A stretch of DNA of 64,000 bases from Rathayibacter sp. SW19 (GTDB lineage: Bacteria; Actinomycetota; Actinomycetes; Actinomycetales; Microbacteriaceae), in assembly GCF_030866825.1 (NCBI RefSeq), contig NZ_CP133020.1, positions 682,001 to 746,000 of the forward strand. The letters run 5' to 3'. Numbering within the stretch: the stretch's first letter is position 1; each line of letters starts with the position of its first letter. The notes beneath the pieces were generated by a model. That model made no database searches and was not told the DNA's origin. It was given only the letters and a program-made list of their open reading frames with translations. The position numbers were made by a program, and so were the translations under genes. Shown piece by piece: positions 18,258 to 27,000 of the stretch.

Positions 18258-19030
18258 CCGTGTTGAATATTTTGCTGTGGGTGGCGGTTCCGTATGCGGC
18301 GGTCGGCGCCTTCGTCGTCGGCCACATCTTCCGGTGGCGCTACGACCAGTTCGGTTGGACCTCTCGCTCTTCCCAAGGCTACGAGTCGAAGATTCTGCGC
18401 TGGGGTTCGCCGCTGTTCCACTACGGCATCCTCGCCGTCTTCGTCGGGCACGTTGTCGGGCTACTGGTGCCGAAGGAGTGGATTCTCTTCTTCGGAGTCT
18501 CCGAAGAGGCGTATCACTGGGGCGCCACCTACCTCGGCGCGCTCGCCGCGGTAGCAACACTGATCGGTATGATCCTGCTGCTGTCCCGACGCGGTGCCGT
18601 TAAGCGGGTCTTCCGGGTGACAACGGTGATGGATGTCGTCATGTACGCCTTCCTGCTGGTCACGGTCGTCTTCGGAACGTGGGCGAACTTCTTCTACCAG
18701 GTCTTCGGGCCGGGGTACGACTACCGGGAAACCATCTCTCCCTGGATTCGCAGCCTCGGTGCGCTGCAACCCAATGTCGAGCTCATGGTCGGCGTGCCGC
18801 TGATCTTCCAGTTGCACATCATCACCGCGATGTTGCTGTTCATGATCTGGCCGTTCACCCGCCTCGTTCATGTCTTCTCGATTCCTGTGTTGTACCTTTT
18901 CCGCCCGTATGTCGTCTACCGATCTCGGGACATGCGGCTGGGAGCTCGTGCCACCCAGCGCGGCTGGGCGCGCAGCACGAGACCCGGAACGCGCCCCGAG
19001 CGGGTCGACGACATCCCATCTCATCGGTGA
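18254..19030 (+). CDS. narI: Respiratory nitrate reductase, gamma subunit (cytochrome b)
   Basis: 258 residues with five membrane spans. NarI oxidises quinol at the outer face and passes electrons through two b haems to NarH. The four axial histidines are in place: His56 and His66 (FHYGILAVFVGH), and His188 and His206 (QLHIITAMLLFM, then RLVHVF). Spacings of 10 and 18 equal those of the E. coli protein. The start overlaps narJ by ATGA. The TDT-family channel gene begins 18 bases after its stop, so they are probably co-transcribed. Confidence 0.96.
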   Translation: MTVLNILLWVAVPYAAVGAFVVGHIFRWRYDQFGWTSRSSQGYESKILRWGSPLFHYGILAVFVGHVVGLLVPKEWILFFGVSEEAYHWGATYLGALAAVATLIGMILLLSRRGAVKRVFRVTTVMDVVMYAFLLVTVVFGTWANFFYQVFGPGYDYRETISPWIRSLGALQPNVELMVGVPLIFQLHIITAMLLFMIWPFTRLVHVFSIPVLYLFRPYVVYRSRDMRLGARATQRGWARSTRPGTRPERVDDIPSHR

Positions 19031-19048
19031 ACCCTACTGTCGGACGTG

Positions 19049-20170
19049 ATGAGAATGACTGATCGCACGACTCGAGCGCAGCAAGACGCATCAGCGCTCG
19101 ATCCATCACCTCAGGGGCGAGTGGCGACGTGGATCGAGAATCTCGAGCCCGGCTATTTCGCGCTGGTCATGGCGACCGGCATCGTGTCGATCGGTCTGAG
19201 TGTGCTGGGTTTCCCGCTGCTCGGCGATATCGTGCTGAGCTGCGCGGCTGTCGGATTCGTTGTGCTGGTCTGCGCATACATCGCGCGCGCGGTGCGTTTT
19301 CCGAGTGCTGTTGCGGCATCGCTGCGCAACCCGAGTGCGGCTGTCGGCTACTTCACGGTCGTGGCCGGGTTCGATGTGCTTGCTACAGGTCTGATCGGGC
19401 ACGGGTTCTGGCCGGTGTCGCTGGCGCTGGGAATCGTGGCATTCGTCATCTGGCTCGTGCTCACCTATGGACTGTTCTCCATGATCGTGCTTGCCGGGCA
19501 TCATCCGAAACTTCGCGAGATCACGGGGGTTTGGCTGGTTTGGGTCGTCGGTACCCAGTCGATTGCGGTCGTTGCCGCAGCGCTGGCGCCGGTGTTGCCG
19601 TGGTCGATCGGCAGCCAGCTGCTTGGCGTTGCGAGCATCTTGTTCTGGAGCGTCGGCGTCGTGCTCTATCTGATCTTCATCGTGATCATCTTCGCGCGGC
19701 TCTTCCTGAAAGAGACCACGCCGGTCGAGATGGGGCCGGCCTACTGGATTCTGATGGGCGCGACCGCCATCAGTGTGCGTGCGGCTGCCGGCATCCTGGC
19801 GCTCAGTGATGGAATGACCGCGAACCTGCTCACCGAAATGCGATCGTTTGTGGTGGGGCTGTCGGTCGTGTTGTGGTCGTTCGGCAGTTGGTTCATTCCA
19901 CTGTTGGTGATCTTCGGGCTGTGGCGCTACTTCGTGCGCGGATACCCGTGGACCTACGAGGCGAAGTTGTGGAGCGTGGTGTTCCCCTTGGGCATGTACG
20001 CCGTCGCTTCTGCCACCTTCGGCCGGGCCATCGACTTCGCCTTCTTGCCCGCTCTCGCGTCGGTGTGGATCTGGTTCGCGGTGGCGGCGTGGCTGATCGT
20101 CGTCGCATTGCTGATCGCTTCGTTCGTCGTCGCGATGCGACGCCCGCTGCCAACTCGCCCCCTTCACTGA
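19049..20170 (+). CDS. TDT/SLAC1-family anion channel or exporter
   Basis: 373 residues from ATG 19049 (a GTG at 19046 is in frame). About ten membrane spans and the family entry motif EPGYFALVMATGIVSIG identify the TDT family (TehA, Mae1, plant SLAC1), variously annotated as tellurite-resistance or C4-dicarboxylate transporters. SLAC1-type members conduct nitrate and chloride. The gene follows narI by 18 bases, and no NarK-type transporter is seen in the cluster, so a role in nitrate entry or nitrite exit is an attractive but unproven inference. Its stop lies at the edge of the second copy of the inverted repeat found before the nar regulator. Confidence 0.85.
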   Translation: MRMTDRTTRAQQDASALDPSPQGRVATWIENLEPGYFALVMATGIVSIGLSVLGFPLLGDIVLSCAAVGFVVLVCAYIARAVRFPSAVAASLRNPSAAVGYFTVVAGFDVLATGLIGHGFWPVSLALGIVAFVIWLVLTYGLFSMIVLAGHHPKLREITGVWLVWVVGTQSIAVVAAALAPVLPWSIGSQLLGVASILFWSVGVVLYLIFIVIIFARLFLKETTPVEMGPAYWILMGATAISVRAAAGILALSDGMTANLLTEMRSFVVGLSVVLWSFGSWFIPLLVIFGLWRYFVRGYPWTYEAKLWSVVFPLGMYAVASATFGRAIDFAFLPALASVWIWFAVAAWLIVVALLIASFVVAMRRPLPTRPLH

Positions 20171-20171
20171 G

Positions 20172-20221
20172 GTGCGGACTTCGGTCACTATCCCTGCTTG
20201 GAAAGCGACCGAAGTCCGCAC
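20172..20221. repeat. Long inverted repeat, copy 2 (15-bp arms)
   Basis: Arms GTGCGGACTTCGGTC (20172-20186) and its reverse complement (20207-20221) enclose a 20-base loop. The arms are identical to the core of the hairpin at 11152-11209, and the loop differs. It begins 1 base after the stop of the TDT gene and likely acts as its terminator. Confidence 0.88.
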
Positions 20222-20279
20222 GTGACGGGAGGATTGGATGGGGAGGGGCGCGGGCGGGCCGGAGGGCATCCGTAGACTG

Positions 20280-20795
20280 ATGAGCGTGAGCGAGACCACC
20301 TTTTCCGTGCGGCAAGCGCGCACGAGCGACATCAAAAGCATCAAGCAGCTGGTCGAACCGCTCGTGCAGCGCCGTATTCTGCTCGGCAAAGAGCTTGTCG
20401 TGTTCTATGAGGCCGTGCAGGAATTCCGTGTCATCGAGGATGCCGATGGACACTTGATCGGATGCGGCGCCCTGCACGTCATGTGGGAAGACCTTGCAGA
20501 GGTGCGCACACTGGCCGCCGCAGACAGCTGGCGCGGTCGCGGCGTCGGCCACGCGTTGCTCTCGCAATTGGAGCAGGATGCCCGCGCGCTCGGTCTCTCG
20601 CGCCTGTTCTGTTTGACCTTTGAGGTGCCATTCTTCTCGCGACACGGCTTCGTCGAGATGGGCGAGGAGACCGTCGATCAGGATGTCTATGCCGAGCTGG
20701 TCCGCAGCCCCGACGAGGGCGTCGCCGAGTTCCTCGATCTGGCACGGGTCAAGCCGAACACCCTAGGAAACACGCGGATGCTCAAGCGCCTGTAG
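20280..20795 (+). CDS. argA: Amino-acid N-acetyltransferase (ArgA-type GNAT)
   Basis: 171 residues from ATG 20280, a compact single-domain GNAT. Features are RQARTSDIKSIKQLVEPLVQRRILLGKE at the N-terminus, GCGALHVMWEDLAEVRTLAA (beta strands), the acetyl-CoA loop WRGRGVGHALL (Q/RxxGxG/A motif) and FFSRHGFVEMG. This is the layout of the short actinobacterial N-acetylglutamate synthase (as in Mycobacterium Rv2747) that starts arginine biosynthesis by acetylating glutamate or glutamine. No other arg gene is nearby, so the pathway role is inferred from family resemblance. Confidence 0.82.
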   Translation: MSVSETTFSVRQARTSDIKSIKQLVEPLVQRRILLGKELVVFYEAVQEFRVIEDADGHLIGCGALHVMWEDLAEVRTLAAADSWRGRGVGHALLSQLEQDARALGLSRLFCLTFEVPFFSRHGFVEMGEETVDQDVYAELVRSPDEGVAEFLDLARVKPNTLGNTRMLKRL

Positions 20796-20838
20796 GGCGC
20801 GCGACCCGCTCCGTGACCTTCGTTCGCTGAGCGCAGCC

Positions 20839-20888
20839 CGGTCCCTGAGCTTGCCGAAGGGCAGCCCTTCGACTGCGCTCAGGGACCG
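20839..20888. repeat. Host palindromic repeat (GGTCCCTGAGC family)
   Basis: Arms CGGTCCCTGAGC (20839-20850) and GCTCAGGGACCG (20877-20888) plus inner CCGAAGGG/CCCTTCG pairing form a hairpin 44 bases after the argA-type gene. It is a plausible terminator. Related units are at 20897-20945 and, split by the IS element, at 28898-28920 and 30306-30326. Confidence 0.75.
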
Positions 20889-20896
20889 ACCACCCC

Positions 20897-20945
20897 GGTC
20901 GCTGAGCGAGGCCGAAGCGCGGCCCGTCGACTGCGCTCAGGGACC
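20897..20945. repeat. Host palindromic repeat, second unit
   Basis: GGTCGCTGAGCGAGGCCGAAG (in two parts) at the left and GTCGACTGCGCTCAGGGACC at the right form an imperfect hairpin. This unit is the nearest relative of the copy that the IS110 element interrupts. Confidence 0.7.
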
Positions 20946-20956
20946 GTCAGCCGTTG

Positions 20957-20970
20957 GCGCAGATGAGCAA
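20957..20970 (+). promoter_or_regulatory. Putative activator site upstream of the sortase-anchored nucleotidase
   Basis: GCGCAGATGAGCAA differs by one base from GCGCATATGAGCAA at 23853-23866, upstream of the second nucleotidase gene. Both end 14-15 bases before a predicted -35 hexamer. Confidence 0.45.
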
Positions 20971-20985
20971 TCTTCAGGCCCAGCT

Positions 20986-21014
20986 TTGAATCAACCCTGA
21001 ATTTCGCATAGGGT
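20986..21014 (+). promoter_or_regulatory. Predicted promoter (TTGAAT, 17 bp, TAGGGT)
   Basis: The -35 is TTGAAT (20986-20991) and the -10 is TAGGGT (21009-21014). A start near 21021 gives a leader of about 40 bases with GAAAGG before ATG 21059. Confidence 0.45.
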
Positions 21015-21058
21015 GTCTGGGAATGTTGCACGCACAACGACGCGCGAAAGGCACATCC

Positions 21059-23662
21059 ATGGCGACACCACGGCGCATGCTCGGCAAACTCACCGCAGCC
21101 TCGATTCTCAGTTTCGGCCTCATCGCCGCGCCGATCGTGGCTGCACCCGCGATTGCGGCGGATCCCGCCCCGGCGGCCCCGGCCGCCACCGTTCCGATCA
21201 ATCTGATCGGCATCAACGACTTCCACGGGCGGATCGACAGCAACACAGTGAAGTTCGCGGGCACAGTCGAACAGGTGCGAGCCGAGTACGGCGATGCGAA
21301 CTCGCTCTTCGTCTCCGCAGGTGACAACTATGGAGCGTCCGTCTTTGCGTCCGCCTCCGCTCAGGACGTGCCGACCATCGACGTGCTGAACGCGCTCGGG
21401 CTGCAGGCATCCGCTGTCGGGAACCACGAGTTCGATCAGGGCTTCGCTGACCTCACCGGTCGAGTCATGGGCCTCACCGGTAGCGCCAAGGGCCTCGCGG
21501 ATTGGGAATACCTCGGAGCGAACGTGACGTACACGAGTGGCGGCGCTCCCGCACTGCCGAAGTACAAGACCTTCACGGTCGACGGCGTCACCGTCGGCGT
21601 GATCGGCGCCGTCACACAAGAGACACCGTCGCTGGTTGCTCCCGCGGGAATTGCCGGACTCACGTTCGGCGATCCGGTCACGGCGATCAACGAGGTTGCC
21701 GATCAACTGACCGACGGCGATTCCAGCAACGGTGAGGCGGATGTCATCATCGCGTCGTACCACGAAGGGGCGGCCGCGGGCGACGCGGCGGGCGGCACGC
21801 TCGACGATCAAGTGGCAGCTGGCGGAGCCTTCGCCGAGATCGTGAACGACACCTCGCCCAAGGTCTCCGCGATCTTCACCGGTCACACGCACCAGGCGTA
21901 CGCGTGGGACGCGCCCTGGCCCGGCCACACCGGTCAGACCCGTCCGATCATCCAGACCGGCAGCTATGGGGCAAATGTCGGGCAGATCGTGTTGCAGTAC
22001 GACCCCAACACGAAGTCGGTCGCCAGCCACACCATGCGCAACGTTCCGCGTGTGACGACAGCGGATGACACGCTGGCCGAGCAATACCCGCGGGTGAAAC
22101 AGGTGCAGACGATCGTGTACAACGCGCTCGCCGCCGCTGACGTGATCGGCAAACAACCGGTCGGCTCGGTGGCCGCGGACATCACCACCGCGTTCACCGG
22201 CGGGTCCTACGTCAACGGTGTGTACACCGCGGGAACTTTCGACAACAACGGGCTGCCGGTCGGTCGCGACGACCGTGCCAAGGAATCCACCCTCGGAAAT
22301 CTCATCGCCGACTCGCTGGTCGCAACCCTCGGTTCGGCCGACCGTGGCGGGGCCGAGATCGGCGTCGTCAACCCCGGCGGCATCCGCTCGGAGCTGTATC
22401 AGGCGCCGGACGGCGTGATCACCTACGCCGAAGCCAACGCGGTGCTCCCGTTCCTGAACAATCTGTGGACCACAACCCTGACCGGTGCACAGTTCAAAAC
22501 TGTGCTCGAGCAGCAGTGGCAGACAAGCCCGGATGGTACGCCGATCACCAGTCGACCGTTCCTCAACCTGGGGCTGAGCAACAACGTCAGCTACACCTAC
22601 GACGCCGATGCCGCGCAGGGCGAGCACATCACGAGCATCAGCGTCAACGGAGCACCGATCGACCCAACGGCGAGCTACCGCATCGGATCGTTCAGTTTCC
22701 TGCTCGAGGGCGGTGACAACTTCCGCGAGTTCGCCAACGGCACAGACACGAAAGACTCCGGCCTGATCGACCGCGACGGCTGGATCGCCTACCTCGGCGA
22801 GCACGCCGACCTGTCACCGTCGTTCGCGCGGCGAGGTGTGCAGGTGACCGGGGTGCCGGCATCCGCTGATCGCCTGTCGCCCGTGTCGTTCGATGTCAAG
22901 AATCTCGACCTGACCTCGCTCGGCAGCCCGGAGAACACGACCCTCGACATCGCGATCGACGGGGTACCCGGTGGCCTCGGGAGCGTTCCCGTGACTCCGG
23001 GCGACCCTGGGAACACGCAGATGGCCAACGGCACGGCAACGGTCTCGTTCACCGTTCCGGATGCCGCGCCCGACGCGAGCGTCGTCGTGCTGACCGCGCA
23101 GCCGTCAGGGACCGTCGTGCGCGTTCCGTTGACGGTGACCACGGCCCCGCCGCCGGCAACGTCGCCGACCTCGGCCGACGAGTCTGCGCAGACACCGCAG
23201 ACCGAGGGCGGGATCACGACGGACAAGTCGACCTACCACCCAGGCGACACCGTGCGCATCACCGTCGGCGCGGCGCACGTAGGCGAGTACGTCTCCACTT
23301 GGCTGTGGTCGACGCCGACGAATCTCGGCGGCTGGCAGCAGGTACGTGCCGACGGCACGATCGCAGTGACGCTACCGAAAGACGTTGCGCTCGGTGCACA
23401 CCGGCTCGTCGTGCAAGGCGTAGAAGGCAACGTGATCGGATGGGCCGCGATCACCGTCGCGGCCGTGCCGTCCGGCGGCTCGGACGGCCAAGCGGGCGGC
23501 ACCGCGGCAGGCTCCGGCAACGGGTCAGGATTGGCGAACACCGGTTCAGACCTATCAGCTAGTGTTCTCGGGGCCGGGCTGCTCCTGCTTCTCGGGGCCG
23601 GTGCCCTCTTGACGCGCCGACGCATGGCGGCATCGGAAGGGCGTTCGCAGAAGCGCTCCTAG
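21059..23662 (+). CDS. Cell-wall-anchored 5'-nucleotidase (metallophosphatase) with LAxTG sorting signal
   Basis: 867 residues from ATG 21059 (GAAAGG upstream; a longer frame starts at 21023). There is a Sec signal peptide (about 1-34, ending AAPAIAA). The calcineurin-like metallophosphatase domain (about 45-300) has NDFHGRID, SAGDNYGAS, GNHEFDQGF and GHTHQAYAWD. The 5'-nucleotidase C-terminal domain (about 350-560) has NPGGIRSEL and the YRIGSFSFLLEGGDNF region. Ig-like modules follow, then the anchor GLANTG, a hydrophobic stretch and TRRR. LAxTG is the signal used by class E sortases of high-GC Gram-positives. Likely role: release of nucleosides and phosphate from external nucleotides. It is a paralogue of the C-terminal half of 24062-28834. 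Confidence 0.92.
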   Translation: MATPRRMLGKLTAASILSFGLIAAPIVAAPAIAADPAPAAPAATVPINLIGINDFHGRIDSNTVKFAGTVEQVRAEYGDANSLFVSAGDNYGASVFASASAQDVPTIDVLNALGLQASAVGNHEFDQGFADLTGRVMGLTGSAKGLADWEYLGANVTYTSGGAPALPKYKTFTVDGVTVGVIGAVTQETPSLVAPAGIAGLTFGDPVTAINEVADQLTDGDSSNGEADVIIASYHEGAAAGDAAGGTLDDQVAAGGAFAEIVNDTSPKVSAIFTGHTHQAYAWDAPWPGHTGQTRPIIQTGSYGANVGQIVLQYDPNTKSVASHTMRNVPRVTTADDTLAEQYPRVKQVQTIVYNALAAADVIGKQPVGSVAADITTAFTGGSYVNGVYTAGTFDNNGLPVGRDDRAKESTLGNLIADSLVATLGSADRGGAEIGVVNPGGIRSELYQAPDGVITYAEANAVLPFLNNLWTTTLTGAQFKTVLEQQWQTSPDGTPITSRPFLNLGLSNNVSYTYDADAAQGEHITSISVNGAPIDPTASYRIGSFSFLLEGGDNFREFANGTDTKDSGLIDRDGWIAYLGEHADLSPSFARRGVQVTGVPASADRLSPVSFDVKNLDLTSLGSPENTTLDIAIDGVPGGLGSVPVTPGDPGNTQMANGTATVSFTVPDAAPDASVVVLTAQPSGTVVRVPLTVTTAPPPATSPTSADESAQTPQTEGGITTDKSTYHPGDTVRITVGAAHVGEYVSTWLWSTPTNLGGWQQVRADGTIAVTLPKDVALGAHRLVVQGVEGNVIGWAAITVAAVPSGGSDGQAGGTAAGSGNGSGLANTGSDLSASVLGAGLLLLLGAGALLTRRRMAASEGRSQKRS

Positions 23663-23676
23663 CTTCCTACCAGCAG

Positions 23677-23710
23677 TTTCCGGCCGAGGTGGTTTCACCT
23701 CGGCCGGAAA
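23677..23710. terminator. Hairpin terminator after the nucleotidase gene
   Basis: A perfect 14-bp stem (TTTCCGGCCGAGGT, 23677-23690, with its complement 23697-23710) around GGTTTC, 15 bases after the stop codon. No U-run follows. Being symmetrical, it could act in both directions. Confidence 0.75.
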
Positions 23711-23850
23711 CGTGTGCCATCGGGCGCGAGCCCGTAGGTGTCCGTGCTCGGCTCAGCACTTTGATGTCCCTGTGGTGCGCCTGATAACAGCATCCGCGGC
23801 GGCCGGATGAATTCCCAGATCTCGCCCAGAATCATGAAGCGGTCTCCTGC

Positions 23851-23866
23851 GTGCGCATATGAGCAA
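23851..23866 (+). promoter_or_regulatory. Putative regulator site GTGCGCATATGAGCAA
   Basis: It matches 14 of 16 bases of the perfect palindrome at 23948-23963 and nearly matches the site at 20957-20970. It ends 14 bases before the predicted -35 of the nuclease-nucleotidase gene. Confidence 0.45.
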
Positions 23867-23880
23867 AGTTGATGGATTGG

Positions 23881-23910
23881 CTGACAGGCCGTGTTTGTGT
23901 CGATTATGGT
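23881..23910 (+). promoter_or_regulatory. Predicted promoter (CTGACA, 18 bp, TATGGT)
   Basis: The -35 is CTGACA (23881-23886) and the -10 is TATGGT (23905-23910), leaving a leader of about 145 bases before ATG 24062. The rest of the 399-base gap holds the two operator-like sites and no convincing gene. Confidence 0.4.
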
Positions 23911-23947
23911 TGCACGCATTGCCGTAACTGTCGCAATGAGGCGCTCG

Positions 23948-23963
23948 GTGCTCATATGAGCAC
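23948..23963. promoter_or_regulatory. 16-bp perfect palindrome GTGCTCATATGAGCAC
   Basis: It lies about 38 bases downstream of the predicted -10, within the leader of the nuclease-nucleotidase gene. Its centre is 97 bases from that of the related site at 23851-23866. Candidate operator. Confidence 0.5.
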
Positions 23964-24061
23964 GATGGACGAGACTTCACTCTGTGTTCATTCGCAGGTG
24001 GGATTCAGTACCTCGAACCTCTCTAACGTGGCGGATGCGCAATCCATCATGAAGGAGAAAG

Positions 24062-27000
24062 ATGTCCCATCAACACGGCAGGGCCTGGAAACTGGCCGCA
24101 GCTGCCATAGCAGGGCTCGGCCTCGCGGCCGGCCCGCTCGTCGCCCTCCCGGCGTACGCGAGCACAGACGGCACCGGTGTCGTCATCAATGAGGTGTACC
24201 TCAGCGGTGGTAGCGCGGGCGCCCTCTACAAGAACAAGTTCGTCGAGTTGTACAACCCGAGCGACACCGCCGTCACCGTCAGCGGTTGGTCGCTGCAGTA
24301 CCGAACGGCTACCGGAGCCGGCCTGCCGTCGACAGTGATCAATCTGTCAGGCAAGATCGCCCCGCACGACTACTACCTGATCGCAGGAGGCTCGAATGGC
24401 ACCAACGGTGCTGACCTGCCGACGCCAGATGTCACGAGCACGCTGGCACCCGCGAACGGCGGAGGCACCCTCTTCCTGGCAAACACGACCAACCAGGTCA
24501 CGGCGCCGGTCGCCTCCGTCACGAACCACCCCCAGATCGTGGATCTGCTCGGTTGGGGCACCTCGAACACGTTCGAGGGCGCTGTCGCGCCGGCACCGAA
24601 GTCCACGACCGATGTTCAGTCGCTGACCCGCGCGAACTTCGTGGACTCGGACGACAACCACACCGACTTCTCACTGACACCGAACATCACCCCGCAGGCA
24701 TCTACTCCCGCCACCACGGATCCCGGTGATGGCGGCACCGATCCGGGCGATGGTACGGATCCGGGCACCGGTGGTGACCCGAGCCCGCCGATCACCATTG
24801 CAGAAATCCAAGGCACCTCCAACGTCAGCCCGCTTGAGGGCAAAACAGTCACGACCACTGGCTTCGTCACCGCGGCGTACCCGACCGGTGGCTTCAACGG
24901 ATACTTCATTCAGACCCCAGGCACCGGCGGCGCCCTCGATCTGGCGACGCACACCGAATCCGACGGGCTCTTCGTCTTCTCCTCCGCCACAGTTTCGACT
25001 GTGCACATCGGCGACTACGTCAAGGTCTCCGGTGTCGTGAGCGAATACAACGGAATGACGCAGCTCACCCCGACAAGCGCTGCGGATGTCTCGCAGCTCG
25101 ACAAGACCGGCGTCACGGCTCCAACCGCCGCCACCGTCGTCATCCCGCCGACGGAAGAGCAGCGCGAAAGCCTCGAAGGCATGCTGATCGCTCCGCAGGG
25201 CGCATACACGATCACCGACAATTACTCGCTGAATCAGTACGGCGAAATCGGCCTCGCAGTCGGAGACAAGCCACTCGTTCAGCCGACCGAGGTGGCCGGA
25301 CCGCGCACCGCGGAGTATGACGCGGCACTTGCGCTCAACGCATCGCTGTCCATCAAGCTCGACGACGGCGCATCGACGAACTTTCTCAGTGCGGCCAACC
25401 AGGGCAAGCCACTTTCCTGGCTGACCGCTGACGACCACGTGCGCGTTGGTTCGGCTGTTAGCTTCACCGGCCCGGCGGTCATGGACTACCGCAACAACGC
25501 GTGGAAGCTCCAGCCGACCTCCGAATTGACTCCGGCCAACGCGGCTACGGTTCAGCCGGCAACGTTCTCCAACACGCGCACCGAAGCACCGGCGAATGTC
25601 GGCGGCGATGTGAAGGTGGCAACCTTCAACGTGCTGAACTACTTCGCCACCACCGGCGATCAGGTCACCGGCTGCACCTTCTACAAGGACCGTGACGGCA
25701 ACCCGGTCACGGTGAACACTGGATGCGACGTTCGCGGCGCAGCCAACGAGGCCAGCTTCAAGCGTCAGCAGGCCAAAGAGGTCGTCGCAATCAACGACCT
25801 CGGCGCCGACATCGTGTCGCTGGAAGAGATCGAGAACTCCTCGAAGTTCTTGGGCACGGACGGCAAGCCTAAGAACCGCGACTATGCGCTGTCGACACTC
25901 GTCGACGCGCTGAACGCGGCCGCAGGCAGCGCCGTTTGGGACTACGTTCGCTCCCCATCTGCTCTGCCGAGCAACGAGGACGTCATCCGCACCGCCTTCA
26001 TTTACAAGACCGCAAAGGTTGAGACGGTCGGTTCGTCGGAGATCTTGTTGACCGGCACCGCGTTCGACAACGCTCGTCGCCCGCTGGCGCAGGCGTTCAA
26101 GCAGAAGGGCGCGCCCGACAGCCAGGCGTTCATCGATATCGTCAACCACTTCAAGTCGAAGGGTTCCGGCACCGGCGTCAACGCTGACCAGGGCGACGGG
26201 CAGGGAGCATCCAATCCTTCTCGTGTCGCTCAGGCCAAGGACCTTGTGAAGTTCGCGGATGACCTGAAGGCAAGCACCGGCATCGGCCACGTCATGCTGG
26301 TCGGTGACTTCAACGCCTACATGAAGGAGGACCCGATCAAGGTTCTCACCGACGCGGGCTATGTCGACCAGGTGACCACCAAGACCGACAAGTACACCTA
26401 CGCATACGGCGGAACGGTCGGCTCACTCGACCACATCTTCGCCAACGCTGAGGCGAACGCCGACGTGACCGGAGCGGATGTCTGGAACATCAACTCGGTC
26501 GAGTCCGTTGCGCTCGAATACAGCCGGTACAACTACAACGTCACGAACTACTACGTGCCGAACCAGTACCGCGCGTCGGATCACGACCCGATCATCGTCG
26601 GTCTCGGCCTTTCGCCGAAGCCGGTCACGCTGAACCTGTTGAACATCAACGACTTCCACGGTCGCATTGATTCCAACACGGTGAAGTTCGCCGGAACCGT
26701 TGAGCAGTTGCGCGCCGAAGGCGGAGACAGCAACACGCTGTTCCTGTCGGCGGGAGACAACATCGGAGCCTCGCTGTTCGCGTCCGCATCGCAGCAGGAC
26801 AAGCCGACCATCGATGTGCTGAACGCGCTGAAGTTGAAGGCATCCGCAGTGGGCAACCATGAGTTCGACCAGGGGTTCAGCGACCTCACCGGTCGCGTGC
26901 AGTCTGCTGCCGACTTCGCCTACCTTGGTGCGAACGTGTACACCAAGGGCACGAAGACGCCGGCGCTCCCGGAGTACAAGACCTTCCAAGTCGATGGTCT

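Noticed and set aside
23695..23955. 86-codon minus-strand frame between the nucleotidase genes
   Set aside because: It runs through the terminator hairpin and the putative promoter, and shows no clear ribosome-binding site or recognisable domain. A shorter version starting near 23835 cannot be excluded.
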